From a virus: a stretch of 44,141 nt of DNA. Both the position numbers and the translations under genes were made by a program. Below, piece after piece: positions 7,772 through 14,929 of this stretch (its first letter is position 1; the number at the start of each line of letters is the position of its first letter). The DNA lies in IMG/VR virus record IMGVR_UViG_3300036852_000049, positions 1 to 44,141 of that record. One strand, 5' to 3'. Below the pieces are notes generated by a model. The model was not told the origin of the DNA. It saw nothing but the letters and a program-made list of their open reading frames with translations, and searched no databases.

Positions 7772-10335
7772 AGCACCCCCACCGAGTAGAGCTCCACCCA
7801 ATCGGCTTGGAACCCGTTGCGCAGGAACGCGATGCCGTTCCACTCCCGAAGCAGCGGGATGGTGATGTCGGCCAAGGCGATGGTTCCTGCGCCGTTCGTG
7901 CCACGCAGCGTGTCGTGCGTGATGCCGGTTCCCTGGTTGACGAAGGACACGGGAATGGCCACCCCGTCGTTGACGAAGATGTTGGCCGTCATCCCGGGCT
8001 GGTTGCACGTGTATCGCACGCGCAGGGTGTAGTTGCCAGCCACCGAGGCGTACACCAAGCCTCGCACCACGGACGGATTCGCCCTGCCGAGGTTCGGATA
8101 CGTGCCGGGGCTGTCATAGACCCCGACCTCGAAGGTGCGTGCATCGAATGTGCCCGGGACAAGGTGTCTGCTGACGTTTGGCGGGCTGGCGCGCGCTGCA
8201 GCGAAGGCGTTGAGCTTCGGCGTGTTGAGGTTGGCAATGCTGTCGGTGACACCCCACACCTGATCGCGGTTCTGGTCGGTGGGCTGCAAGAAGCCGAGGG
8301 TGTACCACTCCAAGACGTCCCCGCCCGCGAGGAACCAGTCGTTGAGCATCGTCTGAATGGGCGCCTGGATGCCAGGATCGAACTGCGCTGCGCACCGAAC
8401 CGCGAGGTCAGCGCCGTTGAGGGTGTTGCTCTTGGTGTCCGGTCCACCTTCGTAGCAGCCGATGCGCAGGTTCGGATCGATAGACAGGGCAAAGGCCTTG
8501 CGTCGTTCGAAGTGATAGTCGCTCTTGGCAAGGACGCAGTTGGCTTGCAGAGCGCCCACGATCTGTGCCTGCGTGGCTCCTGCAGTTTCCTGAAACGGGG
8601 TGGCGAAGAAGTACGGCGCGCCATCCCACATGTACAGGTAGCCGGTCAGTCCGCTCACTGGGCGGGCGGTCCACTTCGTTTTCAAGTAGCGCAGTTGCGA
8701 GTCGGCAAACGCATCGTCAGGGTTGGCGATCATCTGGTCTTCCCAGACGATGCGCCAACGTATGCCCATCTTCGCGTCCCCGATGGTGGGGCGGGCGCGC
8801 ACGAGGTCGCTGATCTCCTTCGTCCTGCGAATCCTGTAGCGTTGAGCGAGTGGATACACGTCCACAATACTGTCTGCAGCGAGTGTCGAGCCGAGACGAA
8901 GCGTGCTGTTCAGTTCGCCGATGACGCGCTGACCGCTGTTCACGGTGAGTGCACCCTGCAATCCGGTGCCCGCATAGGTGAACGTTGCGGTCTTGGGTCC
9001 GGTCACCGTTACCGCCGGCTGCGGGTTGCCCCCGTCGATGCTGGTGAAGTAGACCGTCTGCCCGTTCGTCCACTGGTGGTCATCGCCCAGCGAGGTGAAC
9101 GTCACCGTGGTCCCGCTACGCGAGAGCGCGAAGTCGCGGGTGCCCTCGGTACCAACAAAGCCCTTGAGCTCCCCTGCTGCCTGCCGCACCCTCACATGGA
9201 ACTGGCTGAAAGCGGAGTTCCAATCCTCGTTGGACGAGCCCAGCTTGATCCACAGATTGGAGTTGAGCCGGCCCTCCACGAAATCAGCGAAGGCGCCGAC
9301 GTCCGCATCGCTGAACCCGAGCGGGATCTGCATGTGCAGGTTGACGTTGGACCTGTTCGCGAGGTCGACCATGTCTTCGTAGGTGACCTGGTTGTGATTG
9401 GTCGCCCGACGGCGCGAGGTCGCCCATGTTGGGCTTCCCCAAGTTGGCGCTGCGCCGACGATGCCCGCGTTGTTGAATGCCTGCATGTCCATCGTGCGCA
9501 GGGAATCGAAGCGCCTGAAGTAGGTGACGGCCTCGTCGGTCCACACCTTGGTCGTGATGTCCGCGACCGTGTAGCCAGGGTGGGCTAGCACGATGTTGGT
9601 CACACCAGGCGATGTACCGGGGCCCGTGCGTCCCGCCCCGTTGAACAAGAGGTTGAAGTTGTCCACCCCCGTGCCGGCGATTGCCGCAGCGCGCAGCGTG
9701 AACGTGCTGGTATTCGTGCCACTGACATACGTGGGCACGCCACCATTGAGCACGGTGTATCGCGAGTTGTCATTCACGGGCAGCGTGATCGACGTTGCGA
9801 AGCCGGTGAACTGGCCGAGCATGTCTTGTTGGACATTGGCGCGCTTCAGGTTGTGCGGGCGAACCCGGAACGTGGCGACCGTTGGCCAACCCTCGGGATC
9901 AACCGGGCACGGGTCGATGCCGCCGCCCCCACTGCCTCCTGTTGCCACCGTGAAGACATCGAAGCCCTGCTGGACCATGTTGACCAGCAACGGCTCGGTT
10001 TCGTAGTACTGCGTTCCGGCCACGTTGCCACCGATGCGCACCGTCACGGTCGGCGCATCGACCACGGGCGAGAACAGAGCCGACTGAATCGATTGCCCGT
10101 TCAGCCCCACCGTGCTCGACTTGCCGACGGTTCCGGCATTGCTCGAGCTCGCAATACCCGTGATCGCAAGGGCTGCGGTGAAGACTGCTGATGCAACAGC
10201 GGTCGCAATCTCGATGCTCGGCAATTGGTTCGATGCCGAACCCCCGCCGACCCTGCGCGACTTGAGCCCGACCAGCATCTCGCTCGGCGATGAGCCAGTG
10301 TTGCTGGTCGATTCGGAGCCGACGAGATCGGTCAT
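7768..10335 (-). CDS. Tail protein with glycoside-hydrolase (clan GH-A-like) barrel
   Basis: 855 aa. The N-terminal ~45 residues share the VGLKSRRVGGGSAS motif and a GSES segment with the 1151-aa tail protein, suggesting a common virion-docking peptide. Residues ~245-375 look like a TIM-barrel hydrolase: FDSLRTMDMQAFNNAG, then YEDMVDLANRSN, MQIPLGF, and SSNEDWN with Glu370. A beta-rich insertion (400-470) follows, and CYEGG supplies a second Glu at 629. The pair SNE(D/V)W plus YEGG is the acid/base and nucleophile layout of the bacterial 'cellulose-binding' hydrolase family. The C-terminal ~130 residues resemble a carbohydrate-binding beta-sandwich. Role inferred: depolymerising tail spike. 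Confidence 0.8.
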   Translation of the reverse strand: MTDLVGSESTSNTGSSPSEMLVGLKSRRVGGGSASNQLPSIEIATAVASAVFTAALAITGIASSSNAGTVGKSSTVGLNGQSIQSALFSPVVDAPTVTVRIGGNVAGTQYYETEPLLVNMVQQGFDVFTVATGGSGGGGIDPCPVDPEGWPTVATFRVRPHNLKRANVQQDMLGQFTGFATSITLPVNDNSRYTVLNGGVPTYVSGTNTSTFTLRAAAIAGTGVDNFNLLFNGAGRTGPGTSPGVTNIVLAHPGYTVADITTKVWTDEAVTYFRRFDSLRTMDMQAFNNAGIVGAAPTWGSPTWATSRRRATNHNQVTYEDMVDLANRSNVNLHMQIPLGFSDADVGAFADFVEGRLNSNLWIKLGSSNEDWNSAFSQFHVRVRQAAGELKGFVGTEGTRDFALSRSGTTVTFTSLGDDHQWTNGQTVYFTSIDGGNPQPAVTVTGPKTATFTYAGTGLQGALTVNSGQRVIGELNSTLRLGSTLAADSIVDVYPLAQRYRIRRTKEISDLVRARPTIGDAKMGIRWRIVWEDQMIANPDDAFADSQLRYLKTKWTARPVSGLTGYLYMWDGAPYFFATPFQETAGATQAQIVGALQANCVLAKSDYHFERRKAFALSIDPNLRIGCYEGGPDTKSNTLNGADLAVRCAAQFDPGIQAPIQTMLNDWFLAGGDVLEWYTLGFLQPTDQNRDQVWGVTDSIANLNTPKLNAFAAARASPPNVSRHLVPGTFDARTFEVGVYDSPGTYPNLGRANPSVVRGLVYASVAGNYTLRVRYTCNQPGMTANIFVNDGVAIPVSFVNQGTGITHDTLRGTNGAGTIALADITIPLLREWNGIAFLRNGFQADWVELYSVGVL

Positions 10336-10339
10336 GGTT

Positions 10340-10693
10340 TTAGGATGTGACGGATGTCGACACGATCTCGACCAGCACCGCGTATTCCTTGGGCTTGCCC
10401 TTGGCCTGGGCGTACACCCATTGCACCCGAGGATCGTTGTCCTTCACGTCCAGCCAGTCGGCGATGCCATCCACGCAGCCCTTGAGGCTCGCGGGAAGGC
10501 CATCGTGAGCGTCTAAGGCGCGAGTCGATACCCGCGTGACCGTCACCGTGCATGGAAGCGCATACGGGGCCTTGGCGGCTTTGAGGGCTCGCCACGTGTC
10601 TCCTCGGTGCAAGCGCGCTCGACGCGCCCGGGCCTGCCAGCATTCCCGGCGATTGAGCGGGTTGATCGCGATGAGGGGAATGCTGACGATCAT
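10340..10693 (-). CDS. rusA: RusA-like Holliday junction resolvase
   Basis: 117 aa from ATG 10693, which overlaps the stop of the upstream membrane-protein gene as ATGA. The RusA acidic pattern is visible: LDAHDGL, then CVDGIADWL, then VKDNDPRV, supplying the aspartates that bind metal, followed by a Lys-rich strand (QAKGKPKEYAVLVEI). RusA enzymes cut Holliday junctions produced during phage recombination and replication. It is the last gene before the tail and packaging genes in the leftward block. Confidence 0.82.
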   Translation of the reverse strand: MIVSIPLIAINPLNRRECWQARARRARLHRGDTWRALKAAKAPYALPCTVTVTRVSTRALDAHDGLPASLKGCVDGIADWLDVKDNDPRVQWVYAQAKGKPKEYAVLVEIVSTSVTS

Positions 10694-10872
10694 CCGAACA
10701 CCAGCGCCAAGAAGCACCAGATCGCAAGGCCTGCAACGGTGGCGATCACGATGCCCGAACCGTCGACGCGCCTTGGCCGCGATTCACGGCCCTGGTTGTC
10801 GTTGAGCGGGTCAGGCGTGTTCGCCGCTTCGGGTGCGCTCTTGACGCGAATGGGGTGAATGCTTGCGCTCAT
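10690..10872 (-). CDS. Small single-pass membrane protein
   Basis: 60 aa from ATG 10872, overlapping the stop of the zinc-finger-like gene as ATGA, and itself overlapping the rusA start. A charged, Pro/Asn-rich N-terminal 38 residues is followed by one C-terminal transmembrane helix (IVIATVAGLAIWCFLALVFG). Tail-anchored, probably N-in. No family recognised; several other tiny membrane proteins of similar design occur in the early blocks of this genome (14709, 15749, 17139). Confidence 0.7.
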   Translation of the reverse strand: MSASIHPIRVKSAPEAANTPDPLNDNQGRESRPRRVDGSGIVIATVAGLAIWCFLALVFG

Positions 10873-11258
10873 GCATGCTCCAAGTTCGGGTGACCGCCGG
10901 CGTATTCCTCGGGCGTCTGCTCCCATGTCGAGATGGCGCCCGTGATGGGCAGCCCGAGGGCATCGCGCCACATGGTTTGCTGGACCAGCGACAGGCGCTC
11001 GCCAGCCTCCTCGCGGGCTTTGAGTGCTCGGGCCCAGGCCAGCGGGCCATCAACACGCCTGTCGCCCATGAAATCCGGCCTTGGTTGCACCTCGCCGCAG
11101 TACGCCTCGTAGCAGCGCCAGCACCGCGCGCCGTAGTGCGCCAGGGTGGCGCGCTGCGTGGGTGTCTTGCACCACAGGCATGGCAGCAGGGCGCCCCCCG
11201 TGTCCACCGGTGGCGGCTTGCCGTGAGGGTGCAGGATCGTGACGTCATCGTCATTCAT
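10869..11258 (-). CDS. Small protein with zinc-ribbon-like cysteines
   Basis: 129 aa. Two CxxC-type pairs, LPCLWCKTP (residues ~27-30) and CWRCYEAYC (~46-52), could bind a zinc ion. The remainder is helical and soluble. ATGA overlaps couple it to the DUF1376 replication protein upstream and to the membrane protein downstream. Proteins of this size next to DUF1376 genes are common in phages and are presumed to help replication or its loading step, but I cannot name the family. Confidence 0.75.
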   Translation of the reverse strand: MNDDDVTILHPHGKPPPVDTGGALLPCLWCKTPTQRATLAHYGARCWRCYEAYCGEVQPRPDFMGDRRVDGPLAWARALKAREEAGERLSLVQQTMWRDALGLPITGAISTWEQTPEEYAGGHPNLEHA

Positions 11259-12109
11259 GCGGTTCTCCCGAGGCTGGCCATGGCCCGTTTGCGCGCTTCA
11301 TCGGCTGCGGCTTTTTCCTCGGCCGTGAACGGCTTGAACTGCTCGCGCAGGTAGGCCTGGGTGCGCTCCGCGGCGTCCGATGGGACGGTGACCTGAGCGA
11401 TCGGCATGCCGGTTACGCCGTTTGGCTGAAGGCGCGGAGGCGGATACAACCCCTGGTTTCCGCTCGCGATGGCATGGCGAATGGTTCGCTCCGGGCTGTG
11501 ACCGGCGCAACGGTACTCGTCGAGCGATTTCAGTTGCTGAGCGGCAGCCCGCTCGGTGATGACCTTTCCCCGCTCCCTGCGGTCAGCCACCCATTCGCCC
11601 CAGAGGTCGCGATCCAGCCAATCGGGCAACTCGATTCCTGCGGCGTCGAAACCAGCGCCGCGCTTGCGCGGCTTTTCATCCGAACGTAGTGAGGATTGGT
11701 TCTGGCTCTGGCTAGCTTTCGCGTTAGGTTCGTCTTCGGTTTCCGCTGGGTTATCTGTTTGAAACCCAGTGGGTTTCGTTTGGGTTCTTGGTCTGCCGCC
11801 TCGCTTGCCGTTGGCGCGAGCCGCCTGGATCTTCGGCTGTGCTTCGGCGATCATTTCCTCGGTTCGCTTCTGCCTGTAGGCGCCATCCGCGCCAAGTTCG
11901 AAGAACTGGCGAAGGATGCTTTCCACAGCGCCACGTTCCATCTTGGACATGGCACGTGCAATTCGGCAGCATGCTTCAATGCCACCCTGCAGGGCTGCTT
12001 CGGTCGCGTAGTAGTGATCCAGCAAGCGGTCGTAGACGCCCATTTCAGTGCAGGACAGATGGCCCGTCTTTGCCTGGATGTCGCCGATGAACCGTTTGTA
12101 GAAGTTCAA
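11255..12109 (-). CDS. DUF1376/YdaU-like replication initiation protein
   Basis: 284 aa if it starts at TTG 12109, chosen because the homologous N-terminus is 'NFYKRxIGD' (here LNFYKRFIGDIQAKTGHLSC) and because TTG overlaps the preceding stop as TTGA. A longer upstream frame to 12241 lacks the family pattern. Residues 1-100 are the DUF1376 winged-helix-like domain (TEMGVYDRLLDHYYATEAAL). A Lys/Arg/Ser-rich linker (RANGKRGGRPRTQTK) follows, then a C-terminal helical domain. This arrangement matches phage replication proteins that recruit host helicase to an origin. No phage polymerase or helicase is seen elsewhere, so replication would rely on the host. Confidence 0.82.
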   Translation of the reverse strand: MNFYKRFIGDIQAKTGHLSCTEMGVYDRLLDHYYATEAALQGGIEACCRIARAMSKMERGAVESILRQFFELGADGAYRQKRTEEMIAEAQPKIQAARANGKRGGRPRTQTKPTGFQTDNPAETEDEPNAKASQSQNQSSLRSDEKPRKRGAGFDAAGIELPDWLDRDLWGEWVADRRERGKVITERAAAQQLKSLDEYRCAGHSPERTIRHAIASGNQGLYPPPRLQPNGVTGMPIAQVTVPSDAAERTQAYLREQFKPFTAEEKAAADEARKRAMASLGRTA

Positions 12110-12426
12110 GCGCCCGCCCTCGCCACGTGCTTGCGCGTTGCGGGGTCCACGCGCGCCGGCCGCGGTGCGTCGGGCATCGCGCAGACGCCCTCCCCTTGCC
12201 ACGCATATACCGCTGTCCACGTCGAGCGGTGCTGGCGCCACTGTGCGATGTAGAGCATGCCCTCGCCATGCATCAATGCGATGTAGTGCGCAGCATCGTC
12301 GGCGTGGTAGAGGTCCAGCGCCTGGCCAAGCTCGCGCACCGTGCGAGGCTGCTTCATCAGCAGCGCCACAGCCGCGACGATGCGCGCGATCGTCGGGCGC
12401 GCCTTGTTGCGTGAGGCGCCGCTCAT
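12106..12426 (-). CDS. Winged-helix-like small regulator
   Basis: 106 aa, MSGASRNKARPTIARIVAAV onward. Residues 10-75 fit a winged helix: a helix (IVAAVALLMKQ), a helix-turn-helix (TVRELGQALDLYHADDAAHY) and a wing (GMLYIAQWRQHRSTWTAVYA). The 'YIAxW' wing and overall plan match the plus-strand gene at 18123-18455, so the two are probably distant paralogues. It directly precedes and overlaps the replication gene. It may control replication timing, but that is inference from position. Confidence 0.72.
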   Translation of the reverse strand: MSGASRNKARPTIARIVAAVALLMKQPRTVRELGQALDLYHADDAAHYIALMHGEGMLYIAQWRQHRSTWTAVYAWQGEGVCAMPDAPRPARVDPATRKHVARAGA

Positions 12427-12430
12427 GTGG

Positions 12431-12631
12431 CTAGAGCGCTTGCAGCGCCAGCTCGTCGGCCGCGATCAGTGCATCGACCTGGGCCCGCATGTCCGCCGGC
12501 GCCCGATGGGCACGCAGTAGGTGCAGCAGCGACTGCAGCAGTTCCGGTGTGGGAACGCCGCGTGCTGATATGCCTGCGGAAACTGCGAAAACAGGGGCCG
12601 GGGTGGGCTTGGCTTGATAGATTTGACGCAT
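12431..12631 (-). CDS. Small early protein, unknown
   Basis: 66 aa, MRQIYQAKPTPAPVFAVSAG onward. The C-terminal half is leucine-rich and helical (ELLQSLLHLLRAHRAP, then ALIAADELALQAL), suitable for a protein-protein helix. No transmembrane segment or recognised domain. It sits in the leftward early operon four bases upstream of the winged-helix gene. Function unknown. Confidence 0.6.
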   Translation of the reverse strand: MRQIYQAKPTPAPVFAVSAGISARGVPTPELLQSLLHLLRAHRAPADMRAQVDALIAADELALQAL

Positions 12632-12670
12632 AGCAGCAATTCCTTCTGTAGCTCCTTCAGGAGCAGTGGT

Positions 12671-13105
12671 CTAGGCGGCTCGCAGTGGGGTCGGGGCGCG
12701 CTGCTCCAATTTCTCAAGCCGAGCAAAGCCGGCCTCAAGCCGCTTGCCCATCTCGAGCAGTTGGCGGCGCAAGTCGTCGGCCTCGTCCTTCGGTTCAACC
12801 GGGATCGGCATGCTGTAGCTGAGCGTTGCAGCGGTGTATTGCATTCCCGCGTGACAGCCCTTGTCGCGCGCCATGCGCATGACATACATAACTTCGGCCG
12901 GCGATAGCTTCTCGGCGCGGTCGGCGTTCAGGCACGACAGCAGATAGCGCTGTGCCGCCTCAATGCCTTTGGCTGGCCACAGGGCCACGCCGACGACCTT
13001 GGAGCCGCCGCACGCCTTGACGCAGGCGATCAGCGCGTCCTCGATGGACTCGTGATCGGTGACGGCGGCCACGATGAGTTTCTCTTCCACGATGTACTTC
13101 CCCAA
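12671..13105 (-). CDS. Phage early protein with C-terminal coiled coil
   Basis: 144 aa, MGKYIVEEKLIVAAVTDHES onward. The middle segment EVMYVMRMARDKGCHAGMQY resembles a conserved motif in phage and prophage regulatory proteins of beta-proteobacteria, and residues ~105-140 (DDLRRQLLEMGKRLEAGFAR) form a likely coiled coil. No catalytic motif. It is the first confidently coding gene downstream of the Cro-like gene, after a 400-bp gap, in the leftward early transcript. Confidence 0.72.
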   Translation of the reverse strand: MGKYIVEEKLIVAAVTDHESIEDALIACVKACGGSKVVGVALWPAKGIEAAQRYLLSCLNADRAEKLSPAEVMYVMRMARDKGCHAGMQYTAATLSYSMPIPVEPKDEADDLRRQLLEMGKRLEAGFARLEKLEQRAPTPLRAA

Positions 13106-13509
13106 CTCGGACTCGTTGTTTTGTGGCTTTCCGAATGGCTACGAATGGGCGCATTCGCGCGCCCCATCGGTCCACAGCAGTTCGGACTGGTTCGTTGGCG
13201 CTCTTCTTGGGTAGCGCCGAAGATGGGATGCATGGAATCGAACGACGCACTCCACAGATGGGCCCGCGCAGCGGTGCAGCGATTCCTCGTGCGCCTGCTG
13301 ATTGCGCTGGCCAAACAGCACGAAGAGTCAGCCCGCGAACTCGTCGAGTGCGCGTCAAGGGTGCGGCTGTGAAGAACGAACCCGCCCCAACCTCTTCCGC
13401 CAGCAAAGTCGCTAGGGAGGGAGGGGGATCCGGCGAAGTCATCGGCCGGGGCGGGCTTTGGAAGCGCAGCGGGTGCTACGCGGAGACAACTTGTGTGCGG
13501 GCGCATAGA
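13106..13509. other. Gap in leftward early block, no confident gene
   Basis: About 400 bp between the Cro-like gene and the next minus-strand gene. Overlapping frames are open on both strands but most give Arg/Ser-rich, unprotein-like products. The best candidate is a 46-aa plus-strand frame (entered separately). A GGCGCT...AGCGCC inverted repeat lies near 13197-13218 and could be a stem-loop. No terminator with a U-tract was seen. Confidence 0.5.
13232..13372 (+). CDS. Possible small helical protein antisense to leftward operon
   Basis: 46 aa, MESNDALHRWARAAVQRFLV onward. The sequence is strongly amphipathic-helical (RLLIALAKQHEESARELVEC), unlike the Arg/Ser-rich shadows of the other frames here, which is the only reason to propose it. 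The Shine-Dalgarno is weak and no homologue is recognised. It would be transcribed against the leftward early transcript, in the gap between the Cro-like gene and the next minus-strand gene. Confidence 0.3.
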   Translation: MESNDALHRWARAAVQRFLVRLLIALAKQHEESARELVECASRVRL

Positions 13510-13857
13510 TCAGCCCCTCTCGCCCCTGCTGCTCGGGCCTTCGAGGCGCTCGGTGCGCGTGCGGTGGGAGGCGCTGGCGTGTTCTCCGGGCTCGCGTTCA
13601 GATGCAATGGCTTCCAGCACATCTGGCGCGCCGGCCGCGCCGATCAGCTCCGGCCAGATGCGATGCCAATCATTGGGACGCAAATCCCATCGGCGAACCT
13701 CACCCCCGGTGTGGGCCTCGATCGCGGCGCAATGCACAGGCGGCACAGGCCGTGACCCAGAAACCATCTGACTCATGAATGGCACGGGAACCCCAATGAC
13801 ACTGGCAAGCATTGAAGCCCGCCCCCGCTCTGCATCGCACCAACTCTTGAGGTCCAT
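13510..13857 (-). CDS. YdaS/Cro-like transcriptional regulator
   Basis: 115 aa from ATG 13857. Residues 1-60 match the YdaS/Cro-type helix-turn-helix: MDLKSWCDAERGRASMLASV, IGVPVPFMSQMVSGSRPVP, then HCAAIEAHTGGEVRRWDLRP. The tail beyond ~80 is low-complexity. It is divergent from the repressor at 13928, with only 70 bp between the start codons, the arrangement of a lambdoid immunity switch. The predicted -10 (13870-13865) ends 7 bases before the ATG, so the transcript may be leaderless or nearly so; no Shine-Dalgarno is present. It likely represses the repressor gene and favours lytic growth. Confidence 0.82.
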   Translation of the reverse strand: MDLKSWCDAERGRASMLASVIGVPVPFMSQMVSGSRPVPPVHCAAIEAHTGGEVRRWDLRPNDWHRIWPELIGAAGAPDVLEAIASEREPGEHASASHRTRTERLEGPSSRGERG

Positions 13858-13864
13858 GTCATGG

Positions 13865-13893
13865 AGTTTAGCAATGCAAAACGGGTTCCGCAA
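13865..13893 (-). promoter_or_regulatory. Leftward early promoter (PL/PR-like) of the Cro-like gene
   Basis: Reading left, TTGCGG (13893-13888), a 17-bp spacer and TAAACT (13870-13865) form a sigma70-like promoter. It lies almost wholly inside the 32-bp operator 13870-13901, so repressor binding should block it. The same layout, with TTGCGC and TATACT, occurs at the second operator near 14.9 kb, which supports both calls. Confidence 0.65.
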
Positions 13894-13901
13894 GCATTGC
13901 T
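13870..13901. promoter_or_regulatory. Repressor operator O1 (32-bp imperfect palindrome)
   Basis: AGCAATGC, 16 bases, then GCATTGCT: perfect 8-bp inverted arms. The spacer includes AAAACG next to one arm and CGCAA next to the other. Reversed, it matches the element at 14898-14929 at both arms and at most spacer positions, and each covers a promoter. It lies between the divergent regulator genes. Assignment to the repressor or the Cro-like protein is inferred from location. Confidence 0.75.
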
Positions 13902-13923
13902 GTTCGCCACCTCGCCAAAATTT

Positions 13924-13931
13924 AGCAATGC
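13924..13931 (+). promoter_or_regulatory. Operator half-site overlapping repressor start codon
   Basis: The 8-base arm AGCAATGC of the palindromic operators recurs here, preceded by TTT as in both other copies, and its ATG is the repressor start codon at 13928. A -10-like CAAAAT ends at 13921, which would place the transcript start at or next to this ATG. This suggests autoregulation and a leaderless repressor mRNA, as for lambda cI from its maintenance promoter. Confidence 0.55.
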
Positions 13932-14467
13932 ATATCGGTCAGCGCATCCAAGCCCTGATGAAAGCTGCCGGAATCACGACCGACGTGATGGCGAAGCATT
14001 GCGGCGTGACGAAGGGGGCCGTCTCGAACTGGTTTTCTACGGGCACGATCAGCAAGCCGAATCTGGCGAAGGCGGCCAAGTTGCTGCAGGTTGACCTCAC
14101 AGAACTCATCGAGGGCGAGGTCGGTGAGCGTGGAACAACAGCTCCGCTAGTGCTCACTGCGGAGGAGCGTGCGGCCGTCCGCGCCTTCGTGCTTACCCTG
14201 AGAAAAACGAAAGCGGAAGCAGCTGACCTCAGGCCGACCCAAATCGGCAAACAGGCGCAAGATGACATCTCCACGACAAGTCAAGGAGGCAAGTCATCAT
14301 GGGAAGAAGTACCGCCGGCAGATCAGGCTCCGGGTCAGCGGCATCACCTTGGGAAAGCACGAGACGCACGCCAGGCGAAACCGCCATCGCTACTGCGGAA
14401 GAAGGCCAGCAAGCCAGCGGCGAAGAAAGCCCGCAAACCGAGGGGCAAGCCGGGAGCCAAGTCGTGA
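13928..14467 (+). CDS. Helix-turn-helix phage repressor (CI-like, no peptidase domain)
   Basis: 179 aa from ATG 13928; an in-frame extension to 13775 lies inside the divergent gene and is unlikely. Residues 1-62 are a classic HTH_3 domain: IGQRIQALMKAAGITTDVMA, KHCGVTKGAVSNWFSTGTIS, LAKAAKLLQVDLTELIEGE. There is no S24 peptidase domain, so RecA-stimulated self-cleavage is not expected. The last ~75 residues are low-complexity and end in a Lys/Ala/Pro-rich tail (KKASKPAAKKARKPRGK) like histone-H1 tails; three frames are open there. It divergently faces the Cro-like gene and probably maintains lysogeny through the 32-bp operators. Confidence 0.85.
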   Translation: MHIGQRIQALMKAAGITTDVMAKHCGVTKGAVSNWFSTGTISKPNLAKAAKLLQVDLTELIEGEVGERGTTAPLVLTAEERAAVRAFVLTLRKTKAEAADLRPTQIGKQAQDDISTTSQGGKSSWEEVPPADQAPGQRHHLGKARDARQAKPPSLLRKKASKPAAKKARKPRGKPGAKS

Positions 14468-14712
14468 GGCGCGCACCGTTCAAGCTGGTGCAATCGAACC
14501 AGGTCTCCTCATACGAAACCGTCGAGTGTCTTCGCGAGCTGCTGAAGGAGGCAGAGTCGGGCGAGCTGATCGGCATCGCTTGGGTCTCAATGTACCGGCG
14601 CCGCGTGTGGGATCGGCGGTCTTGCGGCGAGGCTCATAGGAACCCAGCATGGACGCTGGGCATGATTCAGGCCTACTCCGTGAAACTGGCCGACGAGATC
14701 AACGACCAATGA
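14464..14712 (+). CDS. Small conserved phage protein
   Basis: 82 aa from GTG 14464, which overlaps the repressor stop as GTGA and has GGGAG seven bases upstream. An alternative ATG at 14299, with a good GGAGG, would add 55 low-complexity residues inside the repressor frame. The conserved part reads ECLRELLKEAESGELIGIAW, then SMYRRRVW, then GEAHRNPAWTLGMIQAY. This is a small domain seen in many phage and bacterial proteins ('GLAYVAMYRR...GEARRNPTFARGM'); its function is unknown to me. It is co-transcribed with the repressor. Confidence 0.75.
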   Translation: MRRAPFKLVQSNQVSSYETVECLRELLKEAESGELIGIAWVSMYRRRVWDRRSCGEAHRNPAWTLGMIQAYSVKLADEINDQ

Positions 14713-14840
14713 AGGAGCACATTAGCTGGCAGCGCACCCTCGGCATGATGCTCATCAAGTGGATTGCCGTTGCCATCGCGCTCGCCGCACTCCTCTACAT
14801 TGGCATGCTCCTTGATTCGCCCCAAGGCGGCCCGCCCTAG
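14709..14840 (+). CDS. Small single-pass membrane protein
   Basis: 43 aa, MKEHISWQRTLGMMLIKWIA onward, starting at ATG 14709, which overlaps the preceding stop as ATGA. One transmembrane helix (roughly residues 12-34) is followed by a short Pro/Gly tail. It is the last gene of the repressor transcript, just before an intrinsic terminator, so it should be expressed in lysogens. A superinfection-exclusion role would fit that position but is only a guess. Confidence 0.65.
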   Translation: MKEHISWQRTLGMMLIKWIAVAIALAALLYIGMLLDSPQGGPP

Positions 14841-14860
14841 CCCCCCTCCACGGATCTGAA

Positions 14861-14882
14861 ACCCGCCCTGCGCGGGTTTTTT
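14861..14882 (+). terminator. Intrinsic terminator after the repressor operon
   Basis: ACCCGC (14861-14866), a five-base loop, GCGGGT (14872-14877), then a T run to 14882. It is a GC-rich stem with a U-tract directly after the last repressor-operon gene and before the rightward early promoter, so it insulates the two transcripts. Confidence 0.85.
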
Positions 14883-14897
14883 AACGCCAACCGGTTT

Positions 14898-14929
14898 AGC
14901 AATGCTTGCGCTATGCGTTTTGCATTGCT
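14898..14929. promoter_or_regulatory. Repressor operator O2 (32-bp imperfect palindrome)
   Basis: AGCAATGC, 16 bases, GCATTGCT, the same arms and spacing as 13870-13901 but with the spacer in the opposite orientation (TTGCG adjoining the first arm, CGTTTT adjoining the second). It covers the -35 and spacer of the rightward early promoter. Two copies of a 32-bp element with only about four to five mismatched spacer positions are strong evidence for a specific regulator site. Confidence 0.78.

Noticed and set aside
7807-9588. 593-aa plus-strand open frame
   Set aside because: It is antisense to the well-supported 855-aa tail gene, its product is Arg/Val/Gly-rich without domain logic, and it arises from the GC-rich codon bias of the true strand.
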